Assembly (NCBI GenBank): GCA_016869775.1
Contig: VGDJ01000054.1
Location: 1 to 8,122 of the forward strand
DNA: 8,122 nt
Source: Alphaproteobacteria bacterium
Lineage (GTDB): Bacteria; Pseudomonadota; Alphaproteobacteria; Rickettsiales; UBA1997
Direction: 5' to 3'
Under the pieces are notes generated by a model that was not told where the DNA came from, ran no database searches, and was given only the letters and a program-made list of their open reading frames with translations. How positions within the stretch are numbered: the stretch's first letter is position 1; the number at the start of each line of letters is the position of its first letter. Of this stretch, positions 1 through 7,247 are shown one piece after another. A program made the translations under genes and the position numbers.

Positions 1-135
1 GCCTTTTTCGTGGCAATGTTTGTTACCTACTTAGAGGCCTATCCTGATCTATTTCACATCGACGACAATTTGCTTATACCGCTGTCTTTCGGGGTTTGCA
101 TGACCTTGTTCGACTTAATGTGGCATATCTTGTAG
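1..135 (+). CDS. C-terminal fragment of a membrane protein, probably dolichol/phytol/diacylglycerol kinase-like
   Basis: This is an open frame from the left edge to a TAG stop at 133-135; the start lies outside the window and 44 codons are visible. The peptide is hydrophobic with two likely membrane stretches (residues about 1-11 and 24-44). Between them are a glutamate in YLEAYP (E12) and an IDDNLLIPL motif (residues 20-28). In the SEC59/DGK1 family of CTP-dependent polyprenol and lipid kinases, the C-terminus typically has a conserved Glu followed by a DDN-hydrophobic-P motif leading into the last helix, and the pattern here matches well. If correct, the protein phosphorylates a lipid alcohol (dolichol, phytol or diacylglycerol) in the membrane; the substrate cannot be told from this fragment. 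Hand-counted G+C is about 43%, higher than the flanking genes. It lies 19 bases ahead of dnaG on the same strand, so co-transcription is plausible. The family call rests on a short motif only. Confidence 0.55.
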   Translation, partial: AFFVAMFVTYLEAYPDLFHIDDNLLIPLSFGVCMTLFDLMWHIL

Positions 136-154
136 TAAACAATAATAAGTTTTC

Positions 155-1948
155 ATGAATTTTGCTAAAGATTTTCCAGAAAAATTGCGCTCTTCAATAT
201 TGGTCTCCGAAATAGTTGGCAAGAAGGTTCGACTAAAAAAAAGAGGTAAAGATTATCTGGGTTTATGTCCATTTCATAACGAAAAAACTCCATCTTTTAC
301 CGTTAATGATCAAAAAGGTTTTTATCATTGTTTTGGATGTCAGGCTCATGGCGATATAATAACTTTTGTGATGGAGACCGAGAGGCTTGAGTTTAAAGAC
401 ACGATTTTCAAGATTGCACAAGATTTTGGAATTGAAGTGCCAATCGTCGAAAATAGCAAAGCTGAAAACAATTACGTTGCGAGAGATTTTGAAATTATTG
501 CCAAAATAAATGAATTTTTTGCCAAAAATCTTCATCAACAAAATGTTTTAGAGGCCAGAGATTACTTAAAAAAAAGAGGATTTAATTCAATAATAGCCAA
601 AAGATTTCATTTAGGATATGCTCCAAATTCTTATGAAGCTCTAACCAATTACCTCAAAGGCTTGGGCTTTAATGATAATGAAATTGGATCTTGCGGGGTG
701 ATTGGTAAAAATGACAAAGGTAAGCTTTATGATAAATTTCGCAATCGCATAACTTTTGCAATTACCGATAAAAAAAATCGCCCCATTGCTTTTGGAGGCA
801 GATCTTTGGGCGATGATATGCCAAAATATTTGAATTCCGCTGAAACTGATATTTTTAAAAAAAATCTTACTCTCTATAATTTTTTTAATGCCCGCAAATC
901 AATATTTGATAAGGGTTTTGCTATCATGGTTGAAGGTTATATGGATACCATTTCTTTGGCGGTAAATGGTTTTGAAAATGTTGTTGCCGGTCTTGGTACT
1001 GCTATTGGCGAAGAGCATTTGAAGCAACTTTTTGCCATCACCGATAAAATTGTTATTTGTTTAGATGGAGATAATGCCGGTTATAAAGCTATGAAAAGGG
1101 TTTGTGAAATTGCTCTGCCCCTTATTAATTCGCAAAAAAATATTCTATTTTGTTTTTTGCCCAACCAAATGGACCCCGATGATTTTGTAAAAAAATATGG
1201 CGTGAGTGAATTTCAAAAAGCTTTAGACGCTTCGATACCAATGTCGCAGGCCATAATTGATTTTACCGTTAATGATTTGGGTATAAAAAATTATTTGAAA
1301 TTATCAGCCGAAGAAAAAGCGCGACTTGATTTGGAGTTAAATAAGAAAATTAATTTAATTAATGATTCGGCGAGCAAAAAATATTTTATGCAATTTGTTA
1401 AAGATTGGTTGTTTTCTATCGGGAGAACAATTGCCAATAAATCAAGTAAAATAGCGGTTTCAAAGGTTATTATTAATCAAAAAAATCTTCAAAAATTCAA
1501 TAAAAATTCAATAATTATAATGGCGTTTTTGATAAAATTTCCGCAATTAGTAAATTATCGTGATAATGATTTTAACCTTAGAGAGATGCAGTTTGAAGAT
1601 GAAAAAATGACCGAGTTAAAAGAATTTATCCTTAATTTGGTAGATGAAAATTGTCAAAATATCGTCGAAGAGCTTGATAAATCAGATTTCAGGCTTTACA
1701 ATAGCGAGATTAAAAATATTGTGGCGCGCCAAAATTCAAATGATAGTAATCTTCATAAAAAATTTCGCCTTCTACTTCTAAAGGATTTATTTTCCAATGT
1801 TGAGAGGCAATATCTCGAAAATTTGAATGCCATTGATGACATAGAAACTCATCAAACCACAATTTCAACTCAAAAAATTACCGAAATTTTTGACTACAAA
1901 AACACTATTCATGCCAAGATTATTGAGCTTGAGAAAGATATTATTTAA
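155..1948 (+). CDS. dnaG: DNA primase DnaG
   Basis: DnaG synthesises the short RNA primers for replication and works at the fork with the DnaB helicase. The 597-residue product is close to the usual family length (about 580-600). The N-terminal zinc-binding domain has C38-x2-H41 in CPFHNEKTPSF and C59-x2-C62 in YHCFGC. The RNA-polymerase-like core follows, with a basic motif KFRNRITF (194-201), a GGR (214-216) and KYLNSAET (224-231). The TOPRIM metal-binding residues are E260 in VEGYMD and D304/D306 in DGDNAG, followed by MDPDDF (339-344). The less conserved, helical region from about 365 to 597 fits the C-terminal part of the core and the helicase-binding domain. The ATG at 155 puts the zinc domain at the expected distance from the N-terminus. 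No Shine-Dalgarno sequence is visible before it. It precedes rpoD by 67 bases, as in the macromolecular-synthesis operon. All catalytic and zinc residues are present, so it should be active. Confidence 0.98.
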   Translation: MNFAKDFPEKLRSSILVSEIVGKKVRLKKRGKDYLGLCPFHNEKTPSFTVNDQKGFYHCFGCQAHGDIITFVMETERLEFKDTIFKIAQDFGIEVPIVENSKAENNYVARDFEIIAKINEFFAKNLHQQNVLEARDYLKKRGFNSIIAKRFHLGYAPNSYEALTNYLKGLGFNDNEIGSCGVIGKNDKGKLYDKFRNRITFAITDKKNRPIAFGGRSLGDDMPKYLNSAETDIFKKNLTLYNFFNARKSIFDKGFAIMVEGYMDTISLAVNGFENVVAGLGTAIGEEHLKQLFAITDKIVICLDGDNAGYKAMKRVCEIALPLINSQKNILFCFLPNQMDPDDFVKKYGVSEFQKALDASIPMSQAIIDFTVNDLGIKNYLKLSAEEKARLDLELNKKINLINDSASKKYFMQFVKDWLFSIGRTIANKSSKIAVSKVIINQKNLQKFNKNSIIIMAFLIKFPQLVNYRDNDFNLREMQFEDEKMTELKEFILNLVDENCQNIVEELDKSDFRLYNSEIKNIVARQNSNDSNLHKKFRLLLLKDLFSNVERQYLENLNAIDDIETHQTTISTQKITEIFDYKNTIHAKIIELEKDII

Positions 1949-2015
1949 TTTCCAAAATTTTATAGTCTTTAGTTTTGATCAAATTTTGTGTAAATAACCT
2001 TTAAAATTATTATTT

Positions 2016-4574
2016 ATGGTTCTGAAGAAAAAAAATATTAAGAAGGCGATGACTAAAAAAATTATTAACAAAAATATCAAACCTAAAACTAATCTCAAAA
2101 AACCACTAAAAGCGCCAAAAAAAGTTGAAAAACTTGTTAAAAAAGCCTCAAAATCAAATATTAAATTAGTCAATAAACCTTTGACTAAGTCAATAAAAAC
2201 AAAAAACTCTAAATCCCTTAAAAAAGCACCTAAATCAAGCTCTAAGAAAACTTTACCCTCAAAAATTGTTAGTAAAATAATTAACAAAGATAAAACAAAA
2301 CCCTTCAAAAAATCTTCATCAAAGATTGATAAAAAAGTGGTTACAAAAAAACCCAAACTTATTAACAAAAAAAACTTAAATAAAACCAAAAAAATCCAAA
2401 AAAAAGTTATACAAAAAGTTGAGAAAAATATCGATAAGGGGCAAAAAACTTCTAAAAATCCAAAACAAAATATACAAAAACAAAATTCAAAAATTATCAA
2501 AGCGGTTAAACAAAGTATTGAAAAATCAAAAAAAGACCTAATCAAAGCCAAGAAAGACATCATTAAAGATTTTAAAAAAGAAAACAAAAGATCATCTTTT
2601 AATAGCAAATCCAATCGTTTGGTTGAAAAATTTCAGTTAATTAAGAATGTCAAATATTCAATCAACAAAGCCGATCAAGATAGCAAAAAAATTTCTAGCG
2701 AAATTGCAAATAAACTCAAAAAACTTATTGCGCTTGGTAAAACTCAGGGCTTTCTAACTCATGAACAAATTGGCGAAAATATTGAAACTGAACTTGATGC
2801 CAAAAAACTCGATAGAATCGTTGATATTCTTAGTGAGTTTAAAATTCAAATTGTTGAAAAAGAAGAAGATCTTGAGCGTTTAATTGAGGAGGGTTTAGCT
2901 TCAAAAGATGATGAAAAAAGTCAAAAAAGAAGTGAAGATTCGGTTAAGACCTATTTAAAATCAATGAGTACCGTCAAGCTTCTCACCAGAGATGACGAGG
3001 TCTCAATTGCCATGAGAATTGAAGAAGGTCGCAGTAAAACCGTTAATTTTTTATATCAAAGTCCACTAATTATGCGCCACTTTATTGAGTGGTATAATGG
3101 TTTATCGAACGGAACGATTCTTTTGCGCGATATAATTCGTATCGACGAAACCTATAATTCTGAGCTTGAAGAAATGATCAAAAGCAATGATCAACAAGCT
3201 TTGGCTGGCGAAAATAATGTCGAAGATGTTACCTCGATTATTGAAGAGCAAGTTGATTCGGTCGAAATTAATGAAGATTCTTTATTTGAAGATGAAGAGC
3301 TCGAAGAGATTGATGAAAGCGCTGTTTCTTTTGTATCGATGGAGCGAATCTTGATGCCAAAAATGCTCGAATTGTTCCAAAAAATTGCCACAATTTGTCA
3401 AAAAATTATCGATAAATCTGAAGATAAAACGCCAGAGCAAATCAAAAATGACAAAGAAATTAACAAGCTCAAAGCCGATTTTGAAGTGCTTTCAAATGAA
3501 GTTAGTTTCAACGATGCCCTAATTAAAGCTTTAGTTGATCAACTCTATGAAGCTCAACAAAAATTATTATCAACCGAAATAGAATTACTAAAATATGCCC
3601 AATCTTTTGGCATTGATAAGGTTGATTTTTTAAAAAATTATGCCGGTATTGAAGAGGGAAATAAGTGGTACAAAAAAATTTCTGAAAACAAAGATAAGAA
3701 GTGGCAAAAATATGCTTCAGAAGGAAAAGAACAAATCTTTACTCTTCTCGAAAAAATTGCCAAATTTACTAAAATCATGGGAATTAGTGTCGCTGATTTT
3801 AAAAAAATGATTAGCAATATTCGCTTAAGTCAAGAAGAAGAATTAAAAGCCAAAAAAGAAATGATCGAAGCCAATCTAAGGTTAGTTGTTTCGATTGCCA
3901 AAAAATATACCAATCGTGGCTTACAGTTTCTTGATCTAATCCAAGAGGGTAATATTGGCTTGATGCGTGCAGTTGACAAGTTTGAATATCGTCGAGGATA
4001 TAAATTTTCTACCTATGCCACTTGGTGGATTCGCCAAGCCATAACCAGAGCAATTGCTGACCAATCGAGAACCATTCGGATCCCGATTCACATGGTTGAA
4101 ACCATCAACAAAATTGTTAAAACTTCGCGTCAACTTACCCAAGAATTAGGTCGCACTCCTGATGCTCAAGAGATTGCCGATAGATTGCTAATGCCGGTTG
4201 AAAAAGTTCGTAAAGTTTTACGAACTTCTAAAGATCCGGTTAGTCTTGAGTCGCCTATTTCGGGCGATGACGAAGAAAGTGTAATCGGTGATTTTATCGA
4301 AGACAAAACTGCTGTTCTGCCTTTTGACGCTGCATCTCACTCAAAACTCAAAGAGTTAATCTCGCAAATATTGTCATCGCTCACTGCTCGTGAAGAAAGA
4401 GTGCTGAGAATGCGCTTTGGTGTTGGGATGGTAACCGATCACACTCTCGAAGAAGTTGGCAAACAATTTTCGGTAACGCGAGAAAGAATTCGTCAAATCG
4501 AGGCCAAGGCTTTAAAAAAATTGCAACACCCTAAGCGGGCTAAATTATTAAAAAGCTTCTTGCAAGATACCTAG
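2016..4574 (+). CDS. rpoD: RNA polymerase primary sigma factor RpoD (sigma-70) with long lysine-rich N-terminal extension
   Basis: This is the housekeeping sigma factor, which directs RNA polymerase to -10/-35 promoters. At 852 residues it is well over the usual length (E. coli 613). Residues 1 to about 220 are an extremely basic extension: by hand count 71 of the first 200 residues are lysine. Then come region 1.1 (about 228-285, with LGKTQGFLTHEQI), region 1.2 (about 306-338, YLKSMSTVKLLTRDDE), a non-conserved region with an acidic patch (403-434), region 2 (about 607-687, including NLRLVVSIAKKYTNRGLQFL and FSTYATWWIRQAI), region 3 (about 690-765) and region 4 (about 780-850, HTLEEVGKQFSVTRERIRQI). 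Promoter-recognition and core-binding regions are intact. The start could be ATG 2016 or ATG 2049 (M12); there is no other Met before M317, so a canonical-length protein would need a non-ATG start such as TTG at codon 202. The extension stays open for 200 codons in very A-rich DNA, which supports translation. It follows dnaG and precedes recJ. Confidence 0.97.
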   Translation: MVLKKKNIKKAMTKKIINKNIKPKTNLKKPLKAPKKVEKLVKKASKSNIKLVNKPLTKSIKTKNSKSLKKAPKSSSKKTLPSKIVSKIINKDKTKPFKKSSSKIDKKVVTKKPKLINKKNLNKTKKIQKKVIQKVEKNIDKGQKTSKNPKQNIQKQNSKIIKAVKQSIEKSKKDLIKAKKDIIKDFKKENKRSSFNSKSNRLVEKFQLIKNVKYSINKADQDSKKISSEIANKLKKLIALGKTQGFLTHEQIGENIETELDAKKLDRIVDILSEFKIQIVEKEEDLERLIEEGLASKDDEKSQKRSEDSVKTYLKSMSTVKLLTRDDEVSIAMRIEEGRSKTVNFLYQSPLIMRHFIEWYNGLSNGTILLRDIIRIDETYNSELEEMIKSNDQQALAGENNVEDVTSIIEEQVDSVEINEDSLFEDEELEEIDESAVSFVSMERILMPKMLELFQKIATICQKIIDKSEDKTPEQIKNDKEINKLKADFEVLSNEVSFNDALIKALVDQLYEAQQKLLSTEIELLKYAQSFGIDKVDFLKNYAGIEEGNKWYKKISENKDKKWQKYASEGKEQIFTLLEKIAKFTKIMGISVADFKKMISNIRLSQEEELKAKKEMIEANLRLVVSIAKKYTNRGLQFLDLIQEGNIGLMRAVDKFEYRRGYKFSTYATWWIRQAITRAIADQSRTIRIPIHMVETINKIVKTSRQLTQELGRTPDAQEIADRLLMPVEKVRKVLRTSKDPVSLESPISGDDEESVIGDFIEDKTAVLPFDAASHSKLKELISQILSSLTAREERVLRMRFGVGMVTDHTLEEVGKQFSVTRERIRQIEAKALKKLQHPKRAKLLKSFLQDT

Positions 4575-4588
4575 ATTATAAATTACCA

Positions 4589-6382
4589 ATGCCTCACCAA
4601 CAACCAAAAAACTCAATTCTTGACAAAAAATGGCAAGCAAAACCGTTCGACGAAAGAGCGGTTTTGACTATTGTTCAACGCCATAATATCTCCGAAATTA
4701 TCGCTAAATTACTCACGATTCGTCAGATTAACTTGGACGAAATTGATAATTTTTTAAATCCCAAAATTAAAAATATTTTGCCCAATCCTTTTGAGCTTGG
4801 GGATATGGAAGTAGCCGTCAAAGCGTTAGTTAAAGCTATTAAAACTAAAAAAAAGATTACGATATTTGGTGATTATGACGTTGATGGTGCTACTTCGGTA
4901 GCTCTTTTGGTGCGATATTTAAAAAATTTTCAGATTGAAGCCGAAATCTATATCCCGGATAGAATCCTTGAGGGTTATGGCCCAAATTCGCAAGCTTTGC
5001 TTAATCTTAAAAAAAATGGTACAGATTTAGTAATTATGGTTGATTGCGGAACTGTAGCTTTCGAGCCTCTGCAAACCGCAAAAAAAGCGGGTCTCGAAAT
5101 CGTTGTGATCGATCATCATCTTGGAGTTATAGAAAAGCCTGAAGCGATTGCGATTATTAATCCGAATTTGCTCAATGAAAAATTTCCACATAAAAATTTA
5201 TGCGCCGTTGGAGTGGCGTTTTTGTTCATTGTAGCCATCAATAAAACTTTGCGCGAAGAAAATTTTTTTATAAATTTTAGTGAACCAAATTTATTAGAAA
5301 TGATGGATTTGGTGGCTCTGGGAACGGTTTGCGATGTAATGCCTTTGACAGGTTTAAATCGGGCTTTTGTGGCAACGGGCCTTAAGGTTTTGCAACAGCG
5401 CAAAAATGTCGGGTTACGCGCCATTTGCGATAATGCTAATTTATCAAATTCACCTAATTCTTATACTTTAGGTTTTGTTATTGGTCCCAGAATTAATGCC
5501 GGTGGCCGAGTCGGAAACTCATCTTTAGGTGCCAAGATTTTATCAAGTGACGATGAATTAGAGGTTTTTGAGATTGCTCAAAAACTTGATTTGCATAATC
5601 AAGAGCGCAAAAACCTTGAGGCACAAGCTCTGACTCAAGCAATTGAAAATTTAGAAAATGCTAAGAATAATTTTAGTAAAAATGATGCAATAATTTTTGC
5701 GGTTTCTGATAATTGGCACCAAGGAATCATTGGCATCATGGCTTCAAGGCTTAAAGAAGTTTATAACAAACCGGTTGCCGTCTTAACGATTGACAAAAAA
5801 ACTTCTAAAGCCAAAGGATCGTGCCGATCGATCACTGGCATCGATTTTGGAAAAGAAATTTTGAAAGCTCGGCTTGAAGGCCTCTTGCTTGAAGGCGGGG
5901 GCCATGCAATGGCGGGAGGTTTTAGCATTGAATCAGCAAAAATAAAAGATTTACATCATTTTTTTTGTAAAAATCTTGCTACAAAAATTGATAAAATCTT
6001 GCAAGAAAACCTTTATGAATATGATTTGGCCCTTGATTTAGAGCAACTAAAGATTGATTTAATCAAAGAGCTTGCCAATCTTGAGCCCTTTGGGGTTGGC
6101 AATCCGCGTCCGCGATTTATGCTTCGAAATTTGTATAAAATTCGGGCAAATTTTGTGGGCAAAGACCAAGAGCATTTAAGTCTACTTTTAACATCCAAAA
6201 ATACCCTTGGTTTTGCTAATCAAATTCAAGCTGTGTTATTTCGTGCGAAACAATCAAAGCTAACTCCGATTTTGCTAGAACTAAAAAATTCTCAACCAAT
6301 TTCTGCAATTGGAACCATCGAAATCAACAGCTGGATGGGAGTTGAAAAATTAAGTTTAAACATCGAGGATTTAATTTTATAA
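4589..6382 (+). CDS. recJ: Single-stranded-DNA-specific exonuclease RecJ
   Basis: RecJ degrades single-stranded DNA 5'-to-3' in RecF-type recombination, mismatch repair and base-excision repair. The 597 residues match the family's usual size (E. coli 577). The DHH phosphoesterase domain shows the metal ligands in order: FGDYDVDG (93-100, with D95, D97 and D99), VDCG (D152), IDHHLG (D175-H176-H177) and GTVCDVMPL (D249). The GPRINAGGR segment (299-307) leads to the DHHA1 domain, which carries SCRS (411-414) and the glycine-rich GGGHAMAGGF (436-445). The C-terminal OB-type domain includes LEPFGVGNPRPRF (498-510). No key residue is missing. The ATG at 4589 lies only 14 bases after the rpoD stop, with no Shine-Dalgarno sequence, so the gene is probably translated from the dnaG-rpoD message. 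It converges on nth across 86 bases. Confidence 0.97.
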   Translation: MPHQQPKNSILDKKWQAKPFDERAVLTIVQRHNISEIIAKLLTIRQINLDEIDNFLNPKIKNILPNPFELGDMEVAVKALVKAIKTKKKITIFGDYDVDGATSVALLVRYLKNFQIEAEIYIPDRILEGYGPNSQALLNLKKNGTDLVIMVDCGTVAFEPLQTAKKAGLEIVVIDHHLGVIEKPEAIAIINPNLLNEKFPHKNLCAVGVAFLFIVAINKTLREENFFINFSEPNLLEMMDLVALGTVCDVMPLTGLNRAFVATGLKVLQQRKNVGLRAICDNANLSNSPNSYTLGFVIGPRINAGGRVGNSSLGAKILSSDDELEVFEIAQKLDLHNQERKNLEAQALTQAIENLENAKNNFSKNDAIIFAVSDNWHQGIIGIMASRLKEVYNKPVAVLTIDKKTSKAKGSCRSITGIDFGKEILKARLEGLLLEGGGHAMAGGFSIESAKIKDLHHFFCKNLATKIDKILQENLYEYDLALDLEQLKIDLIKELANLEPFGVGNPRPRFMLRNLYKIRANFVGKDQEHLSLLLTSKNTLGFANQIQAVLFRAKQSKLTPILLELKNSQPISAIGTIEINSWMGVEKLSLNIEDLIL

Positions 6383-6468
6383 ATTTTTTAACCAAGTTTT
6401 GTTGCTTCGAAGTTTTTAACTCAAAATCGCGATTTAAGTATTGATTAAATTAATTGATAACAACCGTT
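6383..6468. other. Convergent spacer between recJ and nth; no clear terminator
   Basis: This 86-base A+T-rich gap separates two genes that face each other, where a bidirectional terminator would be expected. It contains two short perfect palindromes, CTTCGAAG (6405-6412, followed by GTTTTT when read on the plus strand) and AAATCGCGATTT (6424-6435). Neither forms a long GC-rich stem with a loop and a U-tract, so I do not call an intrinsic terminator. Termination here may rely on Rho or on weak structures. Confidence 0.5.
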
Positions 6469-7113
6469 TTAGTTTTTGTCTTGCATAATTTTGCCACAAA
6501 ATTTTTGAATAGAACATTTTGCGCAATCTGGTTTGCGAGCCTTGCAAACATATCTTCCGTGTAAAATTAGCCAATGATGAGCATGTTGTAAAAATTTTTT
6601 TGGAATAGTTTTTAATAATGCTAATTCGGTTTTTTCGGGAGTTTTTTCTGACACCAATCCAATACGATTTGCTACTCTAAAAACATGGGTGTCAACCGCA
6701 ATTGTTAGAGCGCCAAAAGCACAATTTAGAACCACGTTAGCGGTTTTTTGACCTACTCCGGCCAAGTTTTTTAGGGCATCAAAATTATTAGGTACTTGTG
6801 AATTATGAAATTCTATTAATTGTTGAGATAGTTTGATGATATTTTTAGCTTTATTATTGAATAAACCAATTGTGGCGATGTGTTTTTTTAATTTATTTTC
6901 ACCCAAAATGAGCATTTTTTCAGGGGTATCGGCAATTTTGAATAATTTTTTTGTAGCCCTATTAACCCCAATATCAGTGCTTTGGGCTGACAAAACCACC
7001 GCTACCAGAAGTGTATAATTATTGCTGAAATTTAATTCGGTTTGTGGATGTGGGTTTAGATTTTGCCAAGTAGTAAAAATATTGTTGATATTTTGAGATG
7101 AAATTTTAGCCAT
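6469..7113 (-). CDS. nth: Endonuclease III (DNA glycosylase/AP lyase)
   Basis: Endonuclease III removes oxidised pyrimidines from DNA and cleaves the resulting abasic site, the first step of base-excision repair. The 214 residues agree with the family (E. coli 211). N-terminal NPHPQTELNFSNNYTLLVAV (20-39) and LSAQSTD (41-47) line up with the E. coli protein. The helix-hairpin-helix LAGVGQKTANVVLN (117-130) contains the catalytic lysine K123, and VDTHVFRVANR (140-150) holds the catalytic aspartate D141. HHWLILHGRYVC (179-190) leads into the 4Fe-4S loop with spacing C190-x6-C197-x2-C200-x5-C206, complete as in the iron-sulfur form. The ATG is the complement of 7111-7113, and no Shine-Dalgarno sequence precedes it. 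It lies opposite to and convergent with recJ, and divergent from murC. All active-site and cluster residues are present. Confidence 0.98.
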   Translation of the reverse strand: MAKISSQNINNIFTTWQNLNPHPQTELNFSNNYTLLVAVVLSAQSTDIGVNRATKKLFKIADTPEKMLILGENKLKKHIATIGLFNNKAKNIIKLSQQLIEFHNSQVPNNFDALKNLAGVGQKTANVVLNCAFGALTIAVDTHVFRVANRIGLVSEKTPEKTELALLKTIPKKFLQHAHHWLILHGRYVCKARKPDCAKCSIQKFCGKIMQDKN

Positions 7114-7247
7114 TAATGCACAGAAACTTTTAAGAAAATCAATTTTAATTTTACAAATAAATTTTTTTTTCTAGTTTGAACGAGTGTTTTCAATAATGCA
7201 AAATGATTTTAGCTGGCGATTATTTTTGCGTAAATTTTCAAATTTTC
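7114..7247. promoter_or_regulatory. Divergent nth/murC intergenic region
   Basis: This 134-base A+T-rich spacer lies between the starts of nth (leftward) and murC (rightward), so it should hold promoters for both. On the plus strand a weak sigma-70-like pair is visible: TTGAAC (7176-7181) and CAAAAT (7199-7204), separated by 17 bases and 43 bases upstream of the murC ATG. Each hexamer matches consensus at 4 of 6 positions, which is weak in DNA this A+T-rich. A T-run at about 7162-7170 is also present. I found no good pair for nth, and no operator or riboswitch. Confidence 0.3.

Noticed and set aside
1974..1983. TTTGATCAAA palindrome in the dnaG-rpoD gap as an operator or promoter
   Set aside because: A 10-base palindrome is common in A+T-rich DNA, and no properly spaced -35/-10 pair could be supported there.
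1979..2614. Long minus-strand open frame encoding a Phe/Leu-rich, apparently membrane-spanning product
   Set aside because: It is antisense to the lysine-rich tail of rpoD. AAA lysine codons read as TTT phenylalanine on the other strand, which explains both the open frame and the hydrophobicity.
5116..5424. Minus-strand open frame of about 100 codons inside recJ
   Set aside because: It lies wholly opposite conserved DHH-domain coding sequence and shows no recognisable motif; treated as a shadow.
6401..6418. Possible intrinsic terminator after recJ (CTTCGAAG followed by GTTTTT)
   Set aside because: The 8-base palindrome leaves no room for a loop with a stable stem, and it has little GC; not a convincing hairpin.
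6833..7018. Plus-strand open frame of 61 codons inside nth
   Set aside because: It is antisense to the conserved N-terminal half of endonuclease III, with no independent evidence of coding.
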